Shown one piece after another: positions 1 through 6,870 of a stretch of DNA of 19,331 nucleotides (its first letter is position 1; each line of letters begins with the position of its first letter). The stretch is from JBBQKP01 sp038326995 (GTDB lineage: Bacteria > Planctomycetota > Phycisphaerae > Tepidisphaerales > Tepidisphaeraceae): contig JBBQKP010000048.1 of assembly GCA_038326995.1 (NCBI GenBank), forward strand, positions 1-19,331, read 5' to 3'. Under the pieces are notes generated by a model. It saw only the letters and a program-made list of their open reading frames with translations, searched no databases and had not been told where the DNA came from. A program made the translations under genes and the position numbers.

Positions 1-492
1 GGAACCTTCATCACCGAGCAAGCCCGGGCACGACCGGAGATCAACTTCATCGGCATCGAGTGGGCGCGATTTTACTGGCGCTACACATGCGACAGGTTGC
101 GCCGACATAACTGCCTGAACGCCCGCGCCACGCGCATCGAAGCCACCTTCTTTTTAGACGAATTTATCCCCGCCGAGTCCGTCAGCGTTCTGCACATTTA
201 TTTCCCCGACCCCTGGCCCAAGGCGCGCCACCACAAGAGGCGACTGGTTCAGGAAGCGTTCATGCCCAAGGTCATGCGCGTGCTCAAATCGGGCGGAAGA
301 TTGCAGGTCGTCACCGACCACGCCAACTACTGGGAAACGATCGAGCCGACCGTCCGCAACAGCCCGCTATCTGTCATTGATTACAACCGCCCGGGCAGCG
401 CGAAAGAGGGCGAATTTGTCGGCACGAATTTCGAACGGAAATACGCCCGCGAGGGCAGACCGTTCTACGCCATCGCGGCCTTGAAGAAATAG
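1..492 (+). CDS. trmB: tRNA (guanine-N7-)-methyltransferase, 3' part (5' end outside window)
   Basis: SAM-dependent methyltransferase that makes m7G at position 46 of tRNA variable loops. The frame is open from base 1, so the SAM-binding N-terminus (the LEIGCG-type motif) lies outside the window; 163 codons remain. The family signature is clear: HIYFPDPWPKARHHKRRLV, with the PDPW turn and the basic RHHKRR that contacts tRNA, followed by the C-terminal VTDHANYWE segment that completes the active site. The protein ends in ALKK at a TAG stop. The reading frame is intact and the spacing of motifs is normal, so this is expected to be the working housekeeping enzyme. A second, divergent member of the same family is encoded at 14670-15473. 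Identification is firm; only the start is unknown. Confidence 0.95.
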   Translation, partial: GTFITEQARARPEINFIGIEWARFYWRYTCDRLRRHNCLNARATRIEATFFLDEFIPAESVSVLHIYFPDPWPKARHHKRRLVQEAFMPKVMRVLKSGGRLQVVTDHANYWETIEPTVRNSPLSVIDYNRPGSAKEGEFVGTNFERKYAREGRPFYAIAALKK

Positions 493-649
493 ACTAAGAC
501 GCACAGAATTCAGGACGCCAGCACCATCCGCGATCGCCACGACCCTGTTCGCACTGGCCGTGATTTTGAAATAAATCCGATTTAGTGTTTATTGATGCAA
601 ACAGTTGCGATTGTTGGATTTAGTGCAGTTCAATATACAATCCGCATAC

Positions 650-679
650 TTGACATTTACCTAACAAATGGGTTATACC
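650..679 (+). promoter_or_regulatory. Predicted sigma-70-type promoter of the terminase cassette
   Basis: The 236-base gap between trmB and the next gene (493-728) is visibly more AT-rich than its surroundings. It holds a perfect -35 hexamer TTGACA at 650-655, followed after 18 bases by TATACC (674-679), or after 17 bases by TTATAC. The first start codon is about 50 bases downstream. A 9-base direct repeat, GATTTAGTG, lies just upstream (579-587 and 617-625) and could be a regulator site. No gene was seen in this gap. Assignment rests on consensus match only. Confidence 0.55.
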
Positions 680-728
680 GCGGGCGTCGTTCAGTAATTA
701 CTAAACCACGCCACACACCGGTAAACCC

Positions 729-1223
729 ATGCGAAGAGAACGCCTGCTAGACCCGCACCTCCTGAGCCAGATCGTCGCGCAGCCGACTGCGGATAATTCC
801 GCCGATCCCACCCAGGACGAGCCGGAACGGATTCCGCAAAACTCGCCGCTGGCGGTCGGGCTCGACCTCGTTCCGCTGCTCGATGCGCTAGGGCCGCTCG
901 ATCGGCAACTCGCCGATGTACTGCTACTCGAGCGTGCGAGTTTCCGTGCCGCCTCGCGCCGCACCGGCATCCCGCTCGGCTCGATCAAACGCAGGCGTGA
1001 TCAAATCGTCAGCCGACTTCAGAACCCCACCGTCCTCACGCTTCACCGCGCGAAGGGAATTCTCGATCCGCTGATGCGAGACATCGGGCTTCGCTATCAC
1101 CTGCACCGCCAAACCCTCACACGCATCTCGGCCGAGCTGGGTCTGACCCGCCGAAATGTTTCCGAGCGGCTTCACTTCATTCGAGGCTACGCCCGCGCCG
1201 CGTCTCGCCGGCGAACGGTTTGA
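729..1223 (+). CDS. Putative tandem helix-turn-helix protein (sigma region 4-like)
   Basis: Predicted small DNA-binding protein of 164 residues. Residues about 57-97 (GPLDRQLADVLLLERASF, then an RRTGIPLGSIKRRRDQIVSRL stretch) read like a sigma-70 region 4 helix-turn-helix. A second HTH-like segment spans about 125-156 (LTRISAELGLTRRNVSERL). There is no region 2, so it is not a complete sigma factor. It could be a transcriptional regulator of the cassette or a DNA-recognition subunit. The ATG at 729 has no Shine-Dalgarno but lies properly behind the promoter at 650-679. It is the first gene of a same-strand set with the ABC ATPase 70 bases downstream. The first 45 residues are low in recognisable structure. 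The HTH assignment is by eye; the function is not known. Confidence 0.6.
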   Translation: MRRERLLDPHLLSQIVAQPTADNSADPTQDEPERIPQNSPLAVGLDLVPLLDALGPLDRQLADVLLLERASFRAASRRTGIPLGSIKRRRDQIVSRLQNPTVLTLHRAKGILDPLMRDIGLRYHLHRQTLTRISAELGLTRRNVSERLHFIRGYARAASRRRTV

Positions 1224-1293
1224 TTCCGCGCCGCTTCACGTTGGCGTGCCGTGTGATGAACGGGTGAGTTTAATTCCAGCTCGAAGGAGAAGC

Positions 1294-1899
1294 ATGACCC
1301 CGCGCCAACTCGAGCTCACGCAGCGATTCCGCGTCGCCGATATCTCACGATTTAGCCAGATCGCTTTCGTCGAGGCCGCGCTGGAACTGCCAACGCCCGG
1401 GCAGCTCACGCTCCTCACCGGTCCCAGCGGCTCGGGAAAGAGCTCGCACCTCGACTCGCTGCTTTCGCGTCACGCGCAAGTGCTTCGCATCGACACGCTC
1501 GAGCTGCCGAACGCCCCCGTCATCGATTGCCTGACCTCGGACGTCGCGACGTCACTGCGCGCCCTCAGTGCCGTCGGCCTGGCTGAAATTCCTACCCTCT
1601 TTCGCACGCCCGATCGGCTGTCTGTCGGCCAACAGTTCAGGCTCAAACTCGCGATTGCGCTCGAGCGTTCGACGCCGCAAACTCTGCTCGCGTGCGACGA
1701 GTTCACTGCCGTGCTCGATCCGCTCACCGCGATCGTCGCGTCACAACGGCTGCGGAAACTCGTCGACCAGAACCATCTCGCCGCGATCGTCGCGACCAGC
1801 CGCGACGACATCATCGAAGCACTCGATCCTGATGTGCTGATCGAATTCGATTTCGGCACGTGTCATGTGACGCGAAGAGCAGTCAACGAAACCAACTGA
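1294..1899 (+). CDS. ABC-type ATPase, COG2401-like (ATPase half of an ATPase-acetyltransferase pair)
   Basis: Soluble ABC-family ATPase of 201 residues with no membrane segments, so not a classical transporter subunit by itself. Walker A is GPSGSGKSS (residues 43-51), the signature is LSVGQQ (109-114), and Walker B is LLACDE (131-136) followed by a D-loop-like AVLDPLTA. The sequence PVIDCLTSDVATSLRALSAV before the signature and DEFTAVLDPLTA after it resemble the ATPase half of the COG2401 class, in which an ABC ATPase is fused to an acetyltransferase. Here the acetyltransferase is a separate gene at 2400. The usual H-loop histidine is not seen: the expected position reads ATSRDD, with Arg170. 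The start at 1294 is chosen because AAGGAG lies 4 bases upstream; the frame is open further 5' (to 1156), but that would overlap the HTH gene. Activity and target are unknown. Confidence 0.8.
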   Translation: MTPRQLELTQRFRVADISRFSQIAFVEAALELPTPGQLTLLTGPSGSGKSSHLDSLLSRHAQVLRIDTLELPNAPVIDCLTSDVATSLRALSAVGLAEIPTLFRTPDRLSVGQQFRLKLAIALERSTPQTLLACDEFTAVLDPLTAIVASQRLRKLVDQNHLAAIVATSRDDIIEALDPDVLIEFDFGTCHVTRRAVNETN

Positions 1900-1936
1900 A
1901 CGAAATCAATTGAATCTCCAAACTCCAATTCCAATG

Positions 1937-2362
1937 CTATTTTCCAATAATTCCAAAAAAGCTCAGCAGCGAGATCAGGACCAGCACGCCCGCGACTGCG
2001 CCCAGAACGATCAGCCGTTTTTTGTCGTGGGCGGCATGGTGCCTGAGCTCGACCTTCGCGACCTTCAGCCCCGGCATATCTTCCCTGGCCATCGCGCACT
2101 GCTTGCACATCGGCTTGCCGTGATAAAGCCGAAACGCCGCGGGCTTGAGCTTTCGGCGGCAGCTCGGGCACTTAACCAGGCCCTCATCGTCGTCCTTCTT
2201 CTCGCGAGCGGTCTCCACCTTGTCCATCGCGCGAGCACACATCGGGCAGTAATAGCCCTGCTCGTCTTTGTAGCGACGCTGCCCGGTGAGGTCGGCGTTG
2301 CACTTGTAGCAAAACTTTCCGCCCGGTGATGCCGTAGATGTTTCTGTGGGTGCTGTGTTCAT
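1937..2362 (-). CDS. Two-zinc-ribbon protein with C-terminal membrane anchor
   Basis: Hypothetical protein of 141 residues, encoded against its neighbours. It has two four-cysteine zinc-ribbon modules: CYKC (18-21) with CPMC (39-42), and CPSC (65-68) with CKQC (86-89). A charged linker (EKKDDDEG) separates them. The C-terminus is a single hydrophobic segment at about 116-139, preceded by HDKKR, suggesting a membrane anchor with the zinc ribbons in the cytoplasm. The start is uncertain: ATG 2362 is used here, but the frame is open to 2446 and ATG 2401 would give 13 more residues and overlap the start of the GNAT gene. It sits between the ATPase and acetyltransferase halves of the COG2401-like pair, so it may be an insertion into an ancestral fused gene or a true component. 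Function unknown. Confidence 0.75.
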   Translation of the reverse strand: MNTAPTETSTASPGGKFCYKCNADLTGQRRYKDEQGYYCPMCARAMDKVETAREKKDDDEGLVKCPSCRRKLKPAAFRLYHGKPMCKQCAMAREDMPGLKVAKVELRHHAAHDKKRLIVLGAVAGVLVLISLLSFFGIIGK

Positions 2363-2399
2363 GCGATGGGCCTGCGAAACCTCGTCCTGTTTTATCGTC

Positions 2400-3080
2400 A
2401 TGCGACTCGATCTTCCACAACTTCGTCTTTTGCCCGGAACTTTCACACTCGAAGTCGGCCGCCGCGCTGATTATCTGCAGCTTTCGCATCATCACTATCT
2501 GCCCAAACATCCGGCGACCTGGGCACGTGTGTTGGTCGTGCGACACCATCATATTTCGCGCGGCATCTTGCGTTCGCGTCTCGCCGCGGCGGGCGTGATG
2601 AGCTGGCCCGTTCCGATGCTCGCAGGTCGCAGGCATCACTTCCAACTTTCGCATTGTAGCTACAAGACCTCGATTCATTTCGCCAACGAACACTTCCGCA
2701 CGCTTAGCCGCGTCGTGGTGCATCCGCACTACCGCTCACTCGGCTTTGCGACGCTGGTCACACGCGAAATAGCACTTCGCTGTGAGACGCGATACCTCGA
2801 ATGCAGCGCCCGCATGGGCGACTACTCGCCGTTCCTGACGCGCGCCGGGTTCGTGCAACTTTCCCAATCCGTCGACGACTCAATCAGTAGCTCGCCCGCG
2901 TATTTTCTCTTCGACAAAACCCCCGACCTGGAGATGCCATGCCCGATGACGAACTCAACGGAACCAAAGACCCCACAGACAATTTTCGCAATCGCCAGCC
3001 GCGTGACAACGCCGCGCCCCGCCTTCGAAAAACGCAGCAAACGTTCCTCGACCTCTGCGTCACTTCCGGCCAGACGCTAG
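2400..3080 (+). CDS. GNAT-like acetyltransferase (acetyltransferase half of a COG2401-like pair)
   Basis: Predicted GCN5-related N-acetyltransferase of 226 residues. The acetyl-CoA motif A region is SRVVVHPHYRSLGFATLVTR (103-122), with the family's beta strand and RxxGxA-type loop, and SARMGDYSPFLTRAGF (136-151) matches the later part of the fold. An N-terminal region (ADYLQLSHHHYLPKHPATWA) resembles the start of acetyltransferase halves of COG2401-type proteins. The start is ATG 2400; ATG 2346 or 2361 are in frame too, and none has a Shine-Dalgarno. The folded domain appears to end near FLFDKTPD (residue 176). The remaining 50 residues are Lys/Arg/Ser/Thr-rich and overlap the terminase small subunit gene by 142 bases in another frame, so this tail may be run-on sequence. 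Substrate unknown. Confidence 0.7.
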   Translation: MRLDLPQLRLLPGTFTLEVGRRADYLQLSHHHYLPKHPATWARVLVVRHHHISRGILRSRLAAAGVMSWPVPMLAGRRHHFQLSHCSYKTSIHFANEHFRTLSRVVVHPHYRSLGFATLVTREIALRCETRYLECSARMGDYSPFLTRAGFVQLSQSVDDSISSSPAYFLFDKTPDLEMPCPMTNSTEPKTPQTIFAIASRVTTPRPAFEKRSKRSSTSASLPARR

Positions 3081-3442
3081 GCGAGGTCATGCACGAACTT
3101 CATCTCACGCCCGACCAACTCGCACGGTGGTTCGCCTCCGCCGAATTTCGGTTGCGGTTGAACAAGACATTGCGATTTCTCAGGCACACGCGCGAGCTGA
3201 ACGTGCAGCTCGGCGCCGCCAAAGCAGCGGGCCTTCTGCATCACGCCGCCGCCCATCCAGAAGACGCGACTCGCGACCTGCCGCGATCGGCCTGTGTCGA
3301 TCTCATTCGCCTGGCGCGCTCGAGCAGCGCTCGCCGACACGCGCAGTCGCACAAGCTCGACATCGCACCCGCGCTCGCCACGCCCCACGCCGATCTGGAT
3401 CAGGAACAGGCAAATGCCCTGGCCGCGCAGCTGAGCGTCTGA
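2939..3442 (+). CDS. Terminase small subunit-like DNA-binding protein
   Basis: Protein of 167 residues resembling phage small terminase subunits, which recognise DNA and load the packaging motor. After a charged, probably disordered N-terminus (1-27), RKTQQTFLDLCVTSGQTLGE begins an HTH-like domain that continues MHELHLTPDQLARWFASAEF (about 51-70). A helical region follows (RHTRELNVQLGAAKAAGLLH), the type that forms the oligomer in this class. The start ATG 2939 has GGAG five bases upstream; the alternative ATG 3089 would cut the HTH domain and is rejected. The first 142 bases overlap the GNAT reading frame, implying coupled expression. The large subunit starts 31 bases downstream. Identification leans on the HTH pattern plus position before a clear large subunit. 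Confidence 0.65.
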   Translation: MPDDELNGTKDPTDNFRNRQPRDNAAPRLRKTQQTFLDLCVTSGQTLGEVMHELHLTPDQLARWFASAEFRLRLNKTLRFLRHTRELNVQLGAAKAAGLLHHAAAHPEDATRDLPRSACVDLIRLARSSSARRHAQSHKLDIAPALATPHADLDQEQANALAAQLSV

Positions 3443-3473
3443 AGTTTTTCTCAAATCATCCAAGGCCGCCGTT

Positions 3474-4964
3474 ATGAACCTCAACGACCTTCTCATCACG
3501 CCGCTCAAAACACCCGACGACCTTCACCACTGGGTCAGGCTGTTCTGCAATCTTGATATTCCGCGCACGAGCGTCTGCGCGCACCACACCGCGCCGTTCG
3601 AGTATCTTCGCCGGGCCTATTTCGAGCCGTCGAGCGACCAGGTCGTTCACGCCCCGCGGGGCGGCGGCAAGACTCGCCTCGCCGCTGTCGCGACGCTTCT
3701 TGACCTCTTGCACAAGCCGGGCATTCAAGTGCGTATTCTGGGTGGTTCGCTCGAACAGTCGATGAAAATGTGGGAGCATCTATTGCCCGATCTACAGGGC
3801 CGAGCGCCGCACCTCATGCCCGATCGCGGCGGTTCGTCGCGAAGGCTCACACTGACAAATCGATCCAGCGTGGCCGTGCTCACCCAAAGTCAGCGCGCCG
3901 TTCGCGGGCTTCGCGTGCAGAAAATTCGATGCGACGAAGTCGAACTTTTCAAGCCCGACATCTGGGAGGCCGCCCAGCTCGCGACGCGAAGCTTCACCAC
4001 AAACATGATCGCCAAGCCGCCGCTTGCCACTTCAAGGCGACCACGCGGCAACCGACATCGCATCACTCGACTGCCGATCATGCGTGTCAGCGGCGCGATC
4101 GACGCCCTGTCCACGCTTCACTCGCCCAGCGGCCTGATGCAGCGGGTCATCGACGACGCGACCGCATCAGGCACGCCTGTCGTAAGGTGGTGCATTCTCG
4201 ACGTGCTGGAGCGATGCCCGGCACAGCGTGATTGCGGCACGTGCGAACTGTGGTCCGAATGTCAGGGCCGAGCCAAAACGCACGCGAGCGGGTTTGTGAC
4301 GATCGACGATGCGATCCGCATGAAGCGTCGCGTGAGCAAGGAAACATGGGACGCGGAGATGCTGTGCAACAGGCCTTCGGTTCGCGGCGCGGTGTATCCG
4401 AATTTCGATCCGCTGGTGCACGTGAAAGAGGTCGAAGCGACAGGCGTGATCTCACTGGCGATTGATTTCGGATTCGCCGCGCCGTTCGTGTGCTTGTGGG
4501 TGTGCATAACGGGCGAGACCGTGAACGTGATCGATGAATACGTTCAGCCGGGCCGCACGATGGACGAGCACCTGCGTCAGATCGCGGTCAGGCCTTGGCC
4601 GCGGGCGAGTTACATCGCGTGCGACCCAGCAGGCGCGGGTCAAAACGACCAGACCGCCGCGAGCAATGTTCAACTGCTGCGCCGCGCTGGGTATGAAGTC
4701 CGCTCGCGCGCGAGCCGAATCGTCGACGGCATCGAACTGATTCGCCTGGCGCTCAAACCCGCCGAAGGCCCGCCAAGACTTTTCATCCACCCGCGCTGCA
4801 CGCATCTCATCAAATCGATCTCAGGCTATCGGTATCCGACGCTCGAAACCGGCTCGAGCGAGCTTCCCCTGAAGGACGGCACGAACGACCACGCGTGCGA
4901 TGCGCTGAGGTATTGGTTCATCAACCAGCGGAACTACCATGCGGTGAAAACCCGGAGTTATTAG
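3474..4964 (+). CDS. Phage-type terminase large subunit (DNA-packaging ATPase/nuclease)
   Basis: In phages this protein drives DNA into empty capsids by ATP hydrolysis and cuts it with an RNase H-like nuclease. The 496-residue length is normal. The ATPase domain has Walker A APRGGGKTR (60-68) and Walker B with acidic pair IRCDEVELF (151-159). The nuclease domain has its expected acidic residues: AIDFG (Asp331), CDPAG (Asp384) and NDHACDALRY (471-480). Between the domains lies a four-cysteine cluster CPAQRDCGTCELWSEC (248-263), spaced C-x5-C-x2-C-x5-C, a likely metal site. No Shine-Dalgarno is obvious (AAGG 8 bases upstream). No portal, capsid or tail gene follows; next come a lipoprotein and gluQ. 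All catalytic motifs are kept, so it appears under selection rather than decaying. Its role in the absence of a phage is unknown. Confidence 0.92.
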   Translation: MNLNDLLITPLKTPDDLHHWVRLFCNLDIPRTSVCAHHTAPFEYLRRAYFEPSSDQVVHAPRGGGKTRLAAVATLLDLLHKPGIQVRILGGSLEQSMKMWEHLLPDLQGRAPHLMPDRGGSSRRLTLTNRSSVAVLTQSQRAVRGLRVQKIRCDEVELFKPDIWEAAQLATRSFTTNMIAKPPLATSRRPRGNRHRITRLPIMRVSGAIDALSTLHSPSGLMQRVIDDATASGTPVVRWCILDVLERCPAQRDCGTCELWSECQGRAKTHASGFVTIDDAIRMKRRVSKETWDAEMLCNRPSVRGAVYPNFDPLVHVKEVEATGVISLAIDFGFAAPFVCLWVCITGETVNVIDEYVQPGRTMDEHLRQIAVRPWPRASYIACDPAGAGQNDQTAASNVQLLRRAGYEVRSRASRIVDGIELIRLALKPAEGPPRLFIHPRCTHLIKSISGYRYPTLETGSSELPLKDGTNDHACDALRYWFINQRNYHAVKTRSY

Positions 4965-5015
4965 CATGAATAATAAGGTCCACTGCGAAGTCGCCGTCGC
5001 GATTCGGACGAGCCG

Positions 5016-5066
5016 CGACCGTGAAGGAATACCTGGGCGAGATGTCGTGAACCGAAGGCACGGTCG
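5016..5066 (+). repeat. Inverted repeat after the terminase gene
   Basis: CGACCGTG (5016-5023) and CACGGTCG (5059-5066) are perfect 8-base inverted repeats separated by 35 bases, in the 147-base gap between the terminase stop and the lipoprotein start. There is no following T-run, so it is not a standard terminator; it could be an RNA hairpin or a binding site. No gene was seen in this gap. Confidence 0.4.
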
Positions 5067-5111
5067 TAATTCCTCTTGCCAAAACTCGCCGGATATGCAC
5101 GAATGGAGCTC

Positions 5112-5756
5112 ATGAACCGAAGCATCCTGATACCGACGGTATTGATCCTGGCAGCAACCATGGGCTGCGAGCCCGAAGCGCCGCCCGCTGAGATTGTCGC
5201 GCCGGCCGCGCCCGAGGTGGTTTCAATCGAGCAACAGCCGCGGGTGGAGAAGATACTGCTGACCTCGCCGCGGCTGACGATTCAGGCGCCCGAGTCGTGG
5301 TCGATGGAGAGCGGCTCTGTGGGTGTGATGCTCGAAGGCAAAACGCCGGCGGGCCGAACGCTATTGTCGGTGAACAAAATTCAGCTCCGCATGTCTGCGG
5401 CCCAGGTCGAGGCGATTGCCGCCAGGGTTCAGACACAAGTCTCCACCACTCTTCCTTCCACTCTGCCTGCGGACGGGCCGTTCTCCGCGACGCGAATCTG
5501 GACGAAGGGCGAATCGGTTTTCATCGAAGAAATCGTTCGTAGCGATACGCCCATCACCCTGCAACGGCCCGGCACGGACCAGCTTCCCGAGGACTACCAA
5601 ACTCGCGTGCTGAGATGGAAAGTCACCGCGTACATTCGCGACTCGCTCGATTTTCAACTCGTCGAGGTTCGACTGGTGGACGTTCCCGAAGCGCAGTTCC
5701 AGGCCGACCGTGACTTCCTACGCGGCCTGTTCGATACGCTGGCGCTACCTCAATAA
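5112..5756 (+). CDS. Predicted lipoprotein of unknown function
   Basis: Protein of 214 residues with a signal peptide: MNRSILIPTVLILAATMGC, a short basic start, a hydrophobic core, and a cysteine at residue 19 that could be lipidated (the -3 to -1 residues TMG are a weak lipobox). After the cysteine comes an acidic/Pro/Ala linker (EPEAPPAEIVAPAAPE) of the kind that tethers a lipoprotein to the membrane. The rest, from LTIQAPESWSMESG onward, looks like one compact alpha/beta domain with regular strands, loosely reminiscent of PsbP/Mog1-type folds; that resemblance is a guess. The start ATG 5112 is preferred over ATG 5103 because GGAG lies 3 bases upstream and it gives a clean signal peptide. 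It ends 29 bases before gluQ. Confidence 0.75.
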   Translation: MNRSILIPTVLILAATMGCEPEAPPAEIVAPAAPEVVSIEQQPRVEKILLTSPRLTIQAPESWSMESGSVGVMLEGKTPAGRTLLSVNKIQLRMSAAQVEAIAARVQTQVSTTLPSTLPADGPFSATRIWTKGESVFIEEIVRSDTPITLQRPGTDQLPEDYQTRVLRWKVTAYIRDSLDFQLVEVRLVDVPEAQFQADRDFLRGLFDTLALPQ

Positions 5757-5785
5757 ACGCACGTCCATGAAACCGGACTCAGATA

Positions 5786-6757
5786 TTGCCAAAGCCTTCA
5801 CACACGACACGCCTCGCCCCTTCGCCCAGCGGCGACTTGCATCTGGGCAATGCCCGAACCTTTCTCATCAACTGGGCGCTCGCAAAACAGCTCGGCTGGG
5901 ACGTCGTTCTGCGTATCGAAGACATCGACCAGGCGAAGGTCAAAGACGGCGCGATTCAGCAATCGATGGACGACCTGGCATGGCTCGGCATGTCGTGGAA
6001 TTTGCCCGTCGTGATTCAATCGAGCCGTCGTAACGAACACGAGAACGCGTTGGAGCGACTCATCGCAAACGGAGACGCGTATCCGTGCGTTTGTACTCGT
6101 AAAGAGATTCTGTCAGCGGCGAGCGCGCCGCACGCGGACGACGGAGCGACGATTTATCCCGGCACGTGTCGTGATCGCTTCAACAGCATCGAAGAGGCCC
6201 GTGAGTTTTTCGGCAAGCCGCCTGCGATTCGGTTCGCGATGCCCGATGAATCGCTTACTTTCACTGATGCGATTGCGGGCGTAAAGACGTGGTCGCTGAA
6301 GCAGGAACTGGGCGACTTCGTGATCGCGGCCGCAGGTCAGGTGGGTTATCAGCTCGCGGTGGTGGTCGATGATATTTTCTCGAGCGTGACGCATATCGTT
6401 CGCGGCGACGACCTGATCGACAGCGTCGCGAGGCAAGTCGTGCTGTATCGCGTGCTGGGCATGGAACAGCGGGTGCCCGAGTACTTCCACGTGCCGCTGG
6501 TGACGGGCCCGGACGGCCGACGACTCGCCAAGCGACACGCGGCCGAGTTTCCCGCAGACACGCGATTGATCGAGCTGCGCCGCTCGGGCATCGCACCCAC
6601 GCGCGTCATCGCATTGCTGGCGCAGCTGAGTGGCATCGAATCGCGAGCGAGCGACATGACCGCCGACGAGTTCACGCGGCAATTTCAGTTGGCGACGCTA
6701 CCTGCAGGCAGGGCAATGCTAAGCGGCGAAATGGTTCGGCAATTTCTATCGCGATAG
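5786..6757 (+). CDS. gluQ: Glutamyl-Q tRNA(Asp) synthetase
   Basis: Truncated glutamyl-tRNA synthetase paralogue that charges glutamate onto the queuosine base at position 34 of tRNA(Asp), without an anticodon-binding domain. At 323 residues it has family length. The N-terminus RLAPSPSGDLHLGNARTFL carries the class I HIGH-type motif (HLGN, 19-22). The zinc site typical of GluQ-RS is visible: CVC at 101-103 with YPGTC at 124-128. The KMSKS position reads RRLAKRHAAEF. The start is odd: an in-frame stop lies at 5768-5770 and no ATG follows before the catalytic core, so TTG 5786 is the most likely start. ATG 5767 lies in another frame and could only be used with a one-base shift. It is followed by a 12-base palindrome, CTATCGCGATAG (6747-6758), across the stop codon. 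Confidence 0.93.
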   Translation: MPKPSHTTRLAPSPSGDLHLGNARTFLINWALAKQLGWDVVLRIEDIDQAKVKDGAIQQSMDDLAWLGMSWNLPVVIQSSRRNEHENALERLIANGDAYPCVCTRKEILSAASAPHADDGATIYPGTCRDRFNSIEEAREFFGKPPAIRFAMPDESLTFTDAIAGVKTWSLKQELGDFVIAAAGQVGYQLAVVVDDIFSSVTHIVRGDDLIDSVARQVVLYRVLGMEQRVPEYFHVPLVTGPDGRRLAKRHAAEFPADTRLIELRRSGIAPTRVIALLAQLSGIESRASDMTADEFTRQFQLATLPAGRAMLSGEMVRQFLSR

Positions 6758-6799
6758 CGACGCCTGCACACTCACCTCCGTCCGGCAGACGACGATTTG

Positions 6800-6847
6800 C
6801 TACTGGCACAAAATACTAATGACACAAATTGCTATTGACACACGCGG
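6800..6847 (+). repeat. Three 16-bp direct repeats upstream of purC
   Basis: Three imperfect copies at exact 16-base spacing begin at 6800, 6816 and 6832: CTACTGGCACAAAATA, CTAATGACACAAATTG and CTATTGACACACGCGG, with shared core CTAnTGrCACA. The third contains TTGACA (6835-6840), a possible -35 element, though no good -10 follows. The array sits 24 bases before the purC start codon and could bind a regulator on one DNA face every 1.5 turns. Confidence 0.45.
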
Positions 6848-6870
6848 CCTTGTGAATCAACGTTGCGGCC

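Noticed and set aside
1156..1293. Upstream extension of the ABC ATPase to ATG 1156.
   Set aside because: It overlaps the HTH gene, the residues look unlike the family, and ATG 1294 has an AAGGAG ribosome site.
5767..6033. ATG 5767 as the gluQ start.
   Set aside because: It lies in a different frame from the synthetase core and would need a one-base shift; TTG 5786 gives an intact N-terminus.
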